A stretch of DNA of 64,000 nucleotides, from the NCBI GenBank assembly GCA_006247105.1, contig CM016926.1, positions 1,426,001-1,490,000 on the forward strand, given 5' to 3'. How positions within the stretch are numbered: position 1 is the stretch's first letter; every line of letters starts with the position of its first letter. A program made the position numbers and the translations under genes. Below the pieces are notes generated by a model. That model worked only from the letters and a program-made list of their open reading frames with translations. It was not told the DNA's origin and made no database searches. This stretch comes from Giardia muris. Its lineage: Eukaryota > Fornicata > Diplomonadida > Hexamitidae. This document shows, piece by piece, positions 55,975 to 64,000 of this stretch.

Positions 55975-58128
55975 ATGGGAAAGCTCTCCTTCTTGACTAA
56001 CCCGACGTCCGTGGCCGTCGTTGGCGCCTCCGCTCAGGATGGAAAGGTCGGAAACACCGTCATGGTGAATATCAGGGCCTCTGGCTACAAGGGGCAGGTC
56101 TATCCGATCAACCCGAAGGCGACCGAGATTCTCGGGTACAAGGCCTATAAGAGCATCCTCGAGGTCCCCGGGGAGATCGATGTCGTTGTTGTCGTCATCC
56201 CCGCTAAGGCTGTCCTTGCTGCTGCCAAGGAGTGCGTCGAGAAGCACGCGAAGGCACTGATCTGCATTGCCGCCGGTTTCAAGGAGATCGGTGGTGACGG
56301 CGTCAAGCTTGAAGCAGACCTCATCGAGATCTGCAAGAAAGGGAACGTCCGCCTAGTCGGACCAAACTGTCTTGGTCTCGTCACTCCAACTCTCAACTGC
56401 ACCTTCGCCTCCTCTCAGCCAAGCAAGGGGAGTATAGCCTTTCTCTCGCAGTCTGGGGCGATGCTAACGTCCATCCTCGACTGGGCTCACACCAACGGCA
56501 TCGGGTTCTCAAACTTCATCAGCCTCGGAAACAAGGCCGACGTTGACGAGGTTGACCTCGTCCTGGAGGTCGCCGAGGACCCCAACACCTCCGTCATCCT
56601 CCTGTACCTCGAGTCCGTCGTCGACGGGAAGAAGTTCCTTGAGCAGATCCCCGCCAGCGTCACCAAGAAGCCGATCATCATCCTTAAGTCCGGTACCTCC
56701 GCCGCCGGTGCTGCTGCCGCCTCGTCCCACACGGGCGCTCTTGCGGGTAACGACATTGCGTTCGACCTCGCGTTCGAGAAGGCTGGCGTCGTCCGTGCGA
56801 AGACGATGTCCGACCTCTTCGATCTTGGCCGCCTCTTCACTTCCCAAAGGATGATCAATGGCCGCGACTTCGTTATCATCACGAACGCCGGAGGCCCGGG
56901 CATTGTCACGACTGACGCCTTCGAGACCTATGGTGTTGGTCTCGCGAAGCTCTCAGATAAGACCAAGGATGCCCTTCGCAAGGTCCTTCCTGAGGAGGCC
57001 TCGGCAAAGAACCCGGTCGACATCGTTGGAGATGCTCCTCCCAAGCGCTATGCTGACGCGTTCGACATCTGCTTTACCGAGGATGATAAGACCGTCGCCG
57101 GTGCAGTGGTTCTTGTGACTCCTCAAGGCCAGACCCAGCCGAACGAGGTTGCGAAGCTGTGCGTCGAGATGGGGAAGAAGTATCCTTCGAAGTTCATCGT
57201 TAGCGCCTTCATGGGTGGAGAGACGATGATCGAGCCCTGCAAGATCCTGAGGGATGCTCAGATGCCCGTCTTTGCATTCCCCGAGCCCGCAATCTATGCG
57301 ACATCTGCTCTTATCAGGTATAGCGAGGTTCGTGCTCGCCCCTCCCTCGCCTCGAAGAGCATTCCTCACTTCAAGGTTGACGACGAGCGCATCAAGAAGA
57401 TCTTCGCGGACGCCCGTGCGGATGGGAGGACCGTCCTCCTTTCGCATGAGACATCCGAGATCTTCACGATCTATGGGGTCAACGCCCCTCGTACAAAGCT
57501 CGCAACGAGCCCTGACGAGGCGGCCAAGTTTGCTGAGGAGCTGAAGTATCCTGTTGTCATGAAAATCGTCTCGCCACAGATCATCCACAAGTCTGACTGT
57601 GGCGGGGTGAAGCTGAACATTAAGAGCAAGGACGAGGCGCACAAGGCCTTCACGGAGATCATGGAGAACGCGAAGAAGAATGGCCCGAAGGGTGCCGTTC
57701 TCAAGGGCGTCGAGGTCCAGCAGATGGTCGACTTCAGTGTATACTCGAAGACCGTCGAGATGATCGTTGGTGTCAGCCGCGACCCAACCTGGGGGGCGAT
57801 GATCATGGTTGGGCAAGGAGGGATCTACGCCAACTACGTCAAGGACGTTGCGTTCGAGCTCTCGTACAAGTACGACAAGGCTGACGCCCTCGCCCAGCTG
57901 AAGCGTACGAAGGTGTCGGAAATCCTCGAGGGTGTCCGTGGGCAGCCGCGTAGTGACATCGAGGGTCTTATTGACGTCATGGTCAGGCTATCCCAGTTCG
58001 TCAACGAGTATCCGGAGGTCGTCGAGCTTGACATGAACCCTCTGCTCGTCTTCGAGGAACAGAAGGATGGCAAGAGGCCGGGCGTTGCCGCCGTCGACGT
58101 CAAGATCACGCTCTCCGGCGAGCACTAG
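55975..58128 (+). CDS. ACS: Acetyl-CoA synthetase (ADP-forming)
   Basis: This enzyme turns acetyl-CoA, ADP and phosphate into acetate, CoA and ATP, a main ATP source in Giardia. The 717-residue protein joins the alpha and beta parts in one chain, as in the known Giardia enzyme. Residues about 5-130 are the CoA-binding Rossmann domain (VAVVGASAQDGKVGN). The ligase domain follows, with catalytic His252 in SSHTGALAGND. An ATP-grasp part starts near residue 485 (YPVVMKIVSPQIIHKSDCGG) and ends with VVELDMNPLLVFEE. The ATG follows CACAAAA; the extended frame begins with GTG. AGTGAAC at 58178-58184 is a plausible poly(A) signal. Confidence 0.95.
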   Translation: MGKLSFLTNPTSVAVVGASAQDGKVGNTVMVNIRASGYKGQVYPINPKATEILGYKAYKSILEVPGEIDVVVVVIPAKAVLAAAKECVEKHAKALICIAAGFKEIGGDGVKLEADLIEICKKGNVRLVGPNCLGLVTPTLNCTFASSQPSKGSIAFLSQSGAMLTSILDWAHTNGIGFSNFISLGNKADVDEVDLVLEVAEDPNTSVILLYLESVVDGKKFLEQIPASVTKKPIIILKSGTSAAGAAAASSHTGALAGNDIAFDLAFEKAGVVRAKTMSDLFDLGRLFTSQRMINGRDFVIITNAGGPGIVTTDAFETYGVGLAKLSDKTKDALRKVLPEEASAKNPVDIVGDAPPKRYADAFDICFTEDDKTVAGAVVLVTPQGQTQPNEVAKLCVEMGKKYPSKFIVSAFMGGETMIEPCKILRDAQMPVFAFPEPAIYATSALIRYSEVRARPSLASKSIPHFKVDDERIKKIFADARADGRTVLLSHETSEIFTIYGVNAPRTKLATSPDEAAKFAEELKYPVVMKIVSPQIIHKSDCGGVKLNIKSKDEAHKAFTEIMENAKKNGPKGAVLKGVEVQQMVDFSVYSKTVEMIVGVSRDPTWGAMIMVGQGGIYANYVKDVAFELSYKYDKADALAQLKRTKVSEILEGVRGQPRSDIEGLIDVMVRLSQFVNEYPEVVELDMNPLLVFEEQKDGKRPGVAAVDVKITLSGEH

Positions 58129-58177
58129 AAACCGTAGGAACCGCGGGAACCGTCTGTCACGTTATGCAGACTTAAGA

Positions 58178-58184
58178 AGTGAAC
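58178..58184 (+). promoter_or_regulatory. Poly(A) signal AGTGAAC
   Basis: It matches the Giardia AGTRAAY consensus and lies 50 bases after the acetyl-CoA synthetase stop. Three GGAACCG/AACCGT-type units precede it at 58130-58153. The 176-base convergent gap holds no gene that I can see. Confidence 0.45.
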
Positions 58185-58304
58185 AAGGATCTTTACTATT
58201 TCGTCTGTTCCTCTTTCTCTCGCCTCCTTTCTTCCATTCCATTCTTTCCTCCATATATCGCCAGCACCTCCTGGAATCAACGTGAGTCTTACTACTTCTC
58301 TCTG

Positions 58305-59828
58305 CTAAAGACCATAACATGTGATCGTAATCTCTCCATCGGCACCACAGATGACGATGATTAAGCCATCCTCCACACGGCGGGCACCGAGAGCGGTGAT
58401 AGCACCATAGACGTGTTCCAGAGATATGACTCCTAAGGTGCGTAGTTCGACGGCCTTATCGGTTGCGGTCCCCCCATAGACGTAGAGGCGTGGATGGGCA
58501 TTAACAGGAGCCCCGGTTCCAAGGATGATATATGTCTCACAGACCGCAAGGGCCGTGATCAGATCTCCCTCGACGAAGTCCGGAGTGGCAACAGGTCGAA
58601 GCATACTTTCGTCTGCCCGGAGAGAGACGATACGCAACTCGGACGCTAGGGTGGTCGCAAGAAGATGTGTAGTTCCAAAGGCAGAGAGCCCGGTGACGTG
58701 GAGGGGCTGGCTACAGGCCGGTACGGATGGATACGAGATGAGATGCACGTTGCTCGCTCCCGCGTCTGGGTTGATACGGACCAAGCGTAATCCAGAGCGC
58801 TTATACCCCTGAAGCTCTCCAAGCTCCGGGACGTAATTTGCGGGAAGCAGGTCATCTCCTCGCAAGTAACGCTCTCGAACCGCCGCGAAGACAGAGCCAC
58901 CCATGCGGACGACAAAGCTGCAAAGCAAGGGCTCATCTCTGCGGCCTCCCACGCCCCCCTGGCCAAAAGGCTCATGAAGCTGAATCAACCGTGAGACTCC
59001 ACATGCCTCTGGCGTCAACTCGAGCAAGGCAGCAAAGCCTGCTCCGACGCAGAACGCCTGGTTGTCCAGCTCGACGAAGGACCAAACCGTCGAGGGGAGG
59101 CGAATGCTCTTCTCCCCATCTTTGGTACGGATGAGGGTGGCATTCAAGCTGTCAATCTCCCCATACACTGTCGTTGATGCCACAGCCGCCAGTGACATGG
59201 AATGGACCGTCACATCAGCCGCCGTACTAGCGAAGAGCAGGTAATGGTTCCCAACGTTCTTGACCGCGGTCAATGGCGTCGCCGTCCGATAGGTCACAAG
59301 AGAACCCATACGACTCGAATCCGACTGCTCACGAGGGACGTACCAGATCCTTGCCGACCCATCCCGCGAGGCTGTCACAAAGAACTCCTGCAACCAAGTC
59401 AATGACGATATGGCACGGGAATGCATCTGATGAGTACGAAGGTAGACCAACTGCATCGGCTGAGGCCGCCGAGAGCTGGACGGGGAGGCCCGGACCGGGA
59501 GCGCTGTCTTCTGATCCCCTGCACCATATGCACCTCCCGCCATGCCAAGCCCTCCTCCTGGGTGCCCATGCTTCCCAGCGGGTATATCTGCGATGATGGG
59601 GTTGTGGGCACCGTGCGGGATGCCCGTCACGCCCTGCACCTGCTGTTGTTTGTGCTGCTCCAGCTGCTGAGTCAGGATCGCCAGCTGCTCTCGGAGGACG
59701 CGGTTCTCCTGCTCGAGTGCCGTCACTGTCTTCTCGTAGGCCTGGATGTGGCGCATGATGCCGTCGAGGCAGAGCTCCGCGCTCGGGACCGGGTCCTGCT
59801 GGTCGATATTCAGATCCTGATAGTCCAT
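58305..59828 (-). CDS. WD-repeat-like protein with N-terminal coiled coil
   Basis: The ATG at 59828 follows GCAAAAAA; the longer frame begins with TTG. The 507-residue protein has a short coiled coil at about 22-65 (KTVTALEQENRVLREQLAIL, then a Gln-rich run) and a Gly-rich linker. From about residue 125 it is a beta-rich propeller with one clear WD blade (FFVTASRDGSARIWYVP) and less regular ones after it. The plan of coiled coil plus propeller resembles many scaffold proteins (autophagy, Groucho, microtubule), none of which I can single out. Convergent with acetyl-CoA synthetase. Confidence 0.72.
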   Translation of the reverse strand: MDYQDLNIDQQDPVPSAELCLDGIMRHIQAYEKTVTALEQENRVLREQLAILTQQLEQHKQQQVQGVTGIPHGAHNPIIADIPAGKHGHPGGGLGMAGGAYGAGDQKTALPVRASPSSSRRPQPMQLVYLRTHQMHSRAISSLTWLQEFFVTASRDGSARIWYVPREQSDSSRMGSLVTYRTATPLTAVKNVGNHYLLFASTAADVTVHSMSLAAVASTTVYGEIDSLNATLIRTKDGEKSIRLPSTVWSFVELDNQAFCVGAGFAALLELTPEACGVSRLIQLHEPFGQGGVGGRRDEPLLCSFVVRMGGSVFAAVRERYLRGDDLLPANYVPELGELQGYKRSGLRLVRINPDAGASNVHLISYPSVPACSQPLHVTGLSAFGTTHLLATTLASELRIVSLRADESMLRPVATPDFVEGDLITALAVCETYIILGTGAPVNAHPRLYVYGGTATDKAVELRTLGVISLEHVYGAITALGARRVEDGLIIVICGADGEITITCYGL

Positions 59829-59883
59829 TTTTTTGCAGGTTCCCAAAATCGTAGCTCAAATAGAGGTACTTCACTAGGGGGAT

Positions 59884-60777
59884 CTAGACAAGAGAAAGGA
59901 GGCCGGCCTTAACCACGTGGGCAAGCTCGATGATCTTCTTCGCGCGGGTGAGGGCGATCTGGTGGGCGGCGACGTTCCCGCTGGTGGGATTTAAGTCAGC
60001 CTCTGTTGGGGGAACGAATAATCCAAAGAGCCCATGATAGGTCGTTCCAAGCGAATTGACCATGGCTAGGGCATCGGCGCCGGCAACGTTGCGTTCGATG
60101 AGCGAGGAGACCGTTCCGTCAAGGAGCTGACGGAAGGTGGAGGATAGGATTGAGTCATCAAGGCAGAGGAAGGTGATACGAAAGCCAGGAAGAAGTTTTT
60201 GAGAGACTGGTGTGGTGGCGGTCTCAGGTTTCAAGAGGTGAGCGTTCAAGGCCTCATAGTTCGCCTCGACGGGTTCGACGGTCACGTCTTTTATCTTTTC
60301 GAGGTGACGTTTGTCAGTATCTGTCAGCTTAACTGGGAGAGTGAGGGAGGAAAAGAAACGCTCCCAGAACCCGGGCTTCATCCCCTTCAGGAGGCGCTCC
60401 CGGATTGTGGCCATGGTCGTGCGGTGAATGCGAAGTGCATTGGAGTAGGATTTCATGGAAGCTAGATGGAAGGCATTGAGCTTGACCTCGGGTGTGGCAT
60501 CTCCTTGGATGACATCCTTGTACATTCCGAGGTCGACCGTGTCAGAGGCGGCGCAGCTTGCGAGTTCTGCGAGGCGGGAAGCTAGGCTATCGAAGTCCGG
60601 TGCCTGGTCATGACTGCTTTGCTTCTGACGTGCCAGTTGGAAGCTAAGTGATTCGAGAGAGGCGGCGAGGAGGGAGCTGGCGGGAGCCTGGATATCTGCG
60701 TTGTACGCGAAGCCCCCCTCCTGGTCCACCCCATCGTGCTGCTGAGTCAATTCGACCTGGAAATCGGGAAGTTCCAT
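59884..60777 (-). CDS. Helical hypothetical protein
   Basis: The 297-residue protein starts at an ATG after AAAAAGAGA. It is mostly helical with no transmembrane segment or known motif; representative segments are LLAASLESLSFQLARQ and RTTMATIRERLLKGM. The function is unknown. It ends 55 bases before the WD-like gene's start on the same strand. Confidence 0.65.
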   Translation of the reverse strand: MELPDFQVELTQQHDGVDQEGGFAYNADIQAPASSLLAASLESLSFQLARQKQSSHDQAPDFDSLASRLAELASCAASDTVDLGMYKDVIQGDATPEVKLNAFHLASMKSYSNALRIHRTTMATIRERLLKGMKPGFWERFFSSLTLPVKLTDTDKRHLEKIKDVTVEPVEANYEALNAHLLKPETATTPVSQKLLPGFRITFLCLDDSILSSTFRQLLDGTVSSLIERNVAGADALAMVNSLGTTYHGLFGLFVPPTEADLNPTSGNVAAHQIALTRAKKIIELAHVVKAGLLSLV

Positions 60778-60849
60778 TCTCTTTTTAATGGGGGGATATG
60801 AAGAAGCGAAGACAGGAGTGAAGGGAGAGGGGTTTACAGTCCCTGGGGC

Positions 60850-61971
60850 CTATTGAAGCATAGAATATCCCAGGAGGAACTCGTCCTCAGTCTCTTTATT
60901 GACGACGAATAAGGTGGGAACCAAGGGGATAGTGCACCCCATATGGACGAGGCTGAGAAAAGAAGCATTTGGATCAACCCTTTGAAACCGTACCTGAAGC
61001 GTTGCATAACTACTGATATGGCCTGATGAATCCAATAGGTCGCACCAATCCGGTGCGAAATAGAGACTAACGGACTCAAGCGAATAGTCTTTATCGAAGG
61101 CTTCATCACCACGTGGTTCTTGAAAGAGGAGCTGAATATAGGCTTGCAATGGGGTCTCATAATTGAAGTCTGTGATCCGTTCTATCAAGGAGAACTGTGG
61201 ATAAACGATATGTAGGGTAGTAGCATATTTCATGACAGATTCGAGAGTATTGGAGAGCTCAACGATAGGTAAGGCGAGGCCTATATGATCAGCGAGCGTA
61301 GGGTTGAGCGTGACATAGAAGGAGACGATGCGGGAGTACTCCTGTTCCATTGCCTTCAACGTTTTCCTCGCCTTATTTAGAAGCTTACGTACATCGTCCT
61401 TAAAAGAACGATCATATGCCTTCTTGTAGTTCATAACGGCGCGTGCGTAATCGGAGATGCTCTCACAGATCCTTGCACGACGTAGGTATCCCTTGTAATA
61501 CTCATTATCCTCGTTGATTGCTAGGGTGGCCAAACGGTATGCTTCCTGAAGACGTCCCAACTGTCTTAAGGCCTCAGCCTTATTTGCCATGAGTATTGCC
61601 CTACGCGTCCTCAGTTCCTTCTCCGTAATCACCCCAGCATCGGCTTCTTTCTCTTCCTGCCCCTGCTGTCCCTCCAGTTGTATCTCAATATCCAAAGCAC
61701 CATCGTATAGCCTAACAGCAAGTTCCAAGTGCTTCTCCCGCTCCTCCTTGGTCTGGCTTCCTTTTGCTTGCTCCATTGCATTGTTCCCTTGGGTCCGATA
61801 TGTACTTTGCAGGTTCAGCGGCCCACCACCATAGAGTAAATCATCCACGCCCTGTAAGGCTGGAGACCGACGCTTCTCTTCCTCTGTAGGTGCATGCCGA
61901 ATCACAAACGGGTGCAGGCTCCAGGAATCAGGGATATCGACATCGTCGGCGTCTTCGATCTCGTTGGGCAT
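60850..61971 (-). CDS. TTC4: TTC4/Cns1-like Hsp90 co-chaperone
   Basis: The 373-residue protein has a central TPR region (about 55-215) with ANKAEALRQLGRLQEAYRLA and KGYLRRARICESISDYARAV. A C-terminal domain follows the TTC4/Cns1 wheel pattern: HIVYPQFS, an acidic stretch, LESVSLYFAPDW, a length-matched LQVRFQRVDP segment and PTLFVVNKETEDEFLLG. TTC4/Cns1 binds Hsp90 and Hsp70 and is tied to translation factor folding in yeast. The TPRs are more divergent than in HOP, and the clamp is not obvious. The ATG follows GGGAAGAAA. Confidence 0.8.
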   Translation of the reverse strand: MPNEIEDADDVDIPDSWSLHPFVIRHAPTEEEKRRSPALQGVDDLLYGGGPLNLQSTYRTQGNNAMEQAKGSQTKEEREKHLELAVRLYDGALDIEIQLEGQQGQEEKEADAGVITEKELRTRRAILMANKAEALRQLGRLQEAYRLATLAINEDNEYYKGYLRRARICESISDYARAVMNYKKAYDRSFKDDVRKLLNKARKTLKAMEQEYSRIVSFYVTLNPTLADHIGLALPIVELSNTLESVMKYATTLHIVYPQFSLIERITDFNYETPLQAYIQLLFQEPRGDEAFDKDYSLESVSLYFAPDWCDLLDSSGHISSYATLQVRFQRVDPNASFLSLVHMGCTIPLVPTLFVVNKETEDEFLLGYSMLQ

Positions 61972-62018
61972 TTTCTTCCCTTCACCCTTTACTCCAAGCC
62001 CTCAATCACCATCGCCCT

Positions 62019-64000
62019 TCAGCTCGTACGGCCCTGTAACAGTAGATATAACGCCTCAAGGAAGCCTCCTACAGCCCACGCCTGATTCGTGCAAGAAGCA
62101 GAACAGAAGGTACCATCACCCTGTTGAAGCTCAGGAATCGACTTGAAGCTCCCATTGACGTTCGAATGCCTCCCCAAGAAGTGGATAAGGTTAATGAATA
62201 GGTGTTCTGGCTCCTTGTACCCGGAAAGAATCGCAGACGTGATCGCACGTGCATAGACGTGCGGCCAGGCCGGACCATTGTGATAGCACAGGCCTCCAGC
62301 CGTTTCATAGCTGCTACGGTCGTTCATGTCGTAATACGTACGGAACGCCGAGTCTAGGTGATGAATGGTCCTCATCCCTACCATGTGCCAAGGCACGGGG
62401 TCTCTCGCCGCAAAGCCATGGTTGCCCGCCTCCGCCTCACGACGCGCCGTTACTAGGTACTTGTGCTCCATCGTGGCCGTATGTAGCTCGCGTAACCCGT
62501 CCTCGATCTCCTTTGTGAATTGCTTAGCAAGAGCCTTTTCATCCTTCGAGAACGAAAGGCCAATGAAGTAGTTTGGACGGAAGTAAGTCGCCTGAGGGTC
62601 AAGCGGTGCCATCTTCAATAGCTTCTGGTCCTTCACCTTCTCGAAGCGAGTCAATAAGTCCGGAGTGATCGTGTCCCGAAGCATACGTGCCCGACTTGGA
62701 CGATGCTCGACACGTGAAAGGAATTCGTCATTCAGGCTGCCTTCCAGCTTCAATTCCCAGGCTCGGAGCTCTTCCATCGTTATCGTCTTCAACCCTGCAA
62801 CCTTCGCTGGCGCATTAACTACTCCAAAGGCCGCAGGATTGGCGATGATTGCCTTCAGAACGACTAGGCAACAAAGATTAATCTCAACGTTCGCCCCATG
62901 ACGGCTGGAACCGGGACACCCCTTGTTAATCCAATCACAGGAGCCCATCTTGTCCATCCAGGTCCCACAGTTGCTCGGGTTCCCCCCAACGATGAGCCCC
63001 GTCGCCTCGTCGACATGGACGTCAACGTTAAAGCCCTCATAACGCATCTGCTCATCAATGGCCGGGCCGGCGTTCCATTCTCGGAAGCTGATCCCACGTA
63101 GGTGACGAGTCAGGATCTCGAGGATAACGTGCTTGAGTGGCATGACATACCTGGAGGTGATCTCCGAGCCATAGTTATTGATCAAGTCGCGAAGGACATA
63201 GTAGCCATTGACAAGCTCGTAGTCATCGAGGCTATCCGAAGGGAATAGACGCACGATATCTTGGTCCAGGATCTCCACATCCTTCGTATAATGGATATAA
63301 TCCAGAAGTGACGAAAGCATAAACCAGACGGCGTCCCGAGCATTATAACGTGGACGGCGTCCGGAATCTTGAAGGTTCGGAAGAAGGCCATGCCGTAGGA
63401 GTGAAAACGTCGTGACTAAGATCTGGCGAGCAAGTAGACGACGAGAGGGGAAAATGGTCATGCACCCTGTGATGGCCAATGCCGAGTCACGTCCCCATGA
63501 ACGGAAGAGTCCACGGAAGAAGTGTGGATACCCAGCACAAAGCGACACGTTGTTCTCCCGAAGATTCGGGTCATAGATCGTATCACGAAGAGTCTCAAGA
63601 ACAGAGCTTCCACGGAATCCTTCGCTTTGCCCAAGAATGTCAAGGAGTAAGCAGACGTAACGAAGGTCCACGTTGGCCGTCTCGGGCTCGAAACCGATGA
63701 GTGTAAGAGAGGCACGATACAAGTAGCAGACCGCCTCGTGCAAATTCGTTAGCTTCCCGAGCGAGCTGTCCTTCGTGATGAAGCCCTCCTTGAAAAGGAT
63801 GGCCTGGTTGATTGCTTGGTCGTACACCGCATAGATGTGACGAAGGCAGCGAGGGCGAAGAGACATGGGAACCTGCTTGACGAGACGGACATGGGCATGG
63901 AATGACTCAAGAGCGGTCCGCATCCGGTTCCGCGTCTCTACTGGCTCTCCAGCGTCGACACAATGCCGTTGGAAATACTTCTCGTCACGCGCGATGATGT
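62019..64000 (-). CDS. AGL: Glycogen debranching enzyme, C-terminal part (5' end beyond window)
   Basis: The frame stays open through the right edge, so the ATG at 63923 is internal; about 659 residues of a usually 1500-residue protein are visible. They belong to the amylo-alpha-1,6-glucosidase half: GLFRSWGRDSALAI, NARDAVWFMLSSLLDYI and NCGTWMDKMG, each matching eukaryotic debranching enzymes, then an (alpha/alpha)6-type helical barrel. The enzyme removes branch points during glycogen breakdown, Giardia's carbohydrate reserve. The Asp residues in WGRDS and WMDKM fit the conserved acidic positions of the family. The stop is 47 bases from the TTC4-like start. Confidence 0.93.
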   Translation of the reverse strand, partial: IIARDEKYFQRHCVDAGEPVETRNRMRTALESFHAHVRLVKQVPMSLRPRCLRHIYAVYDQAINQAILFKEGFITKDSSLGKLTNLHEAVCYLYRASLTLIGFEPETANVDLRYVCLLLDILGQSEGFRGSSVLETLRDTIYDPNLRENNVSLCAGYPHFFRGLFRSWGRDSALAITGCMTIFPSRRLLARQILVTTFSLLRHGLLPNLQDSGRRPRYNARDAVWFMLSSLLDYIHYTKDVEILDQDIVRLFPSDSLDDYELVNGYYVLRDLINNYGSEITSRYVMPLKHVILEILTRHLRGISFREWNAGPAIDEQMRYEGFNVDVHVDEATGLIVGGNPSNCGTWMDKMGSCDWINKGCPGSSRHGANVEINLCCLVVLKAIIANPAAFGVVNAPAKVAGLKTITMEELRAWELKLEGSLNDEFLSRVEHRPSRARMLRDTITPDLLTRFEKVKDQKLLKMAPLDPQATYFRPNYFIGLSFSKDEKALAKQFTKEIEDGLRELHTATMEHKYLVTARREAEAGNHGFAARDPVPWHMVGMRTIHHLDSAFRTYYDMNDRSSYETAGGLCYHNGPAWPHVYARAITSAILSGYKEPEHLFINLIHFLGRHSNVNGSFKSIPELQQGDGTFCSASCTNQAWAVGGFLEALYLLLQGRTS

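Noticed and set aside
61984..61998. CCCTTTACTCCAAG as the Giardia small-RNA 3' processing motif
   Set aside because: It resembles TCCTTTACTCAA but has an extra base and lies in a 47-base gap with no room for an RNA gene ahead of it.
1..64000. CRISPR arrays, insertion sequences, retrotransposons, telomere repeats, rRNA genes
   Set aside because: None seen. The only tandem repeats are coding (ankyrin, TPR and decapeptide units), and all sizeable gaps were read for such elements.

Overview
The window looks like nuclear DNA of a diplomonad, most likely a Giardia species. The moderately high GC and gene content fit Giardia muris better than G. intestinalis, but that is inference. Support comes from several ankyrin-repeat (Protein 21.1 type) genes, an ankyrin-NEK kinase, ADP-forming acetyl-CoA synthetase and Fe-alcohol dehydrogenase of anaerobic fermentation, no convincing introns, overlapping or nearly touching genes, AGTRAAY-type poly(A) signals, and an A-rich tract immediately before most start codons. 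I count 37 protein genes on both strands. Two are cut by the window edges: a coiled-coil gene at the left and glycogen debranching enzyme at the right. Start codons were set to the first ATG with a plausible A-rich leader, because several longest reading frames begin with GTG or TTG.

Layout. 1-9.1 kb: a partial coiled-coil protein, a small unknown, an ankyrin protein, a propeller-like protein divergent from an unknown gene, a Pro-rich disordered protein and an ankyrin-RING protein. 9.1-20.7 kb: two LRR-type proteins around a 1788-residue propeller/solenoid protein, a protein of about 28 decapeptide repeats, and prefoldin subunit 3. 20.8-34.7 kb: an ankyrin/coiled-coil protein, Rab28, an amino acid permease, a WDR90/POC16-like giant with a CFAP20-type N-terminus, Fe-ADH, and a kinesin-like protein with an eroded motor. 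34.8-42.6 kb: a long coiled-coil protein, polo-like kinase, a SAM-domain protein, exosome Rrp40 and Rac. 42.7-51.6 kb: a helical protein and a small tail-anchored SNARE-like protein, an ankyrin protein with an unfamiliar C-terminus, HOP/STI1, a coiled-coil protein and an ankyrin-NEK kinase. 51.6-64 kb: a possible structured RNA, nucleoside hydrolase, a coiled-coil protein, a phosphatase-fold pseudoenzyme, acetyl-CoA synthetase, a WD-like protein, a helical unknown, TTC4/Cns1 and glycogen debranching enzyme.

Functional threads: energy metabolism (ACS, Fe-ADH, debranching enzyme, nucleoside hydrolase), cilium/cytoskeleton (WDR90-like, Rab28, kinesin-like, PLK, NEK, long coiled coils), chaperoning (prefoldin 3, HOP, TTC4), RNA decay (Rrp40) and membrane traffic (Rac, SNARE-like). 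The observations most worth following are the degenerate kinesin motor, the Cys-to-Ser phosphatase, the decapeptide-repeat protein, the His/Cys-rich insert in PLK, the hairpin-forming intergenic segment near 51.65 kb, and the GTACTTTTTTG element, which forms a 17-bp inverted repeat upstream of Rac.
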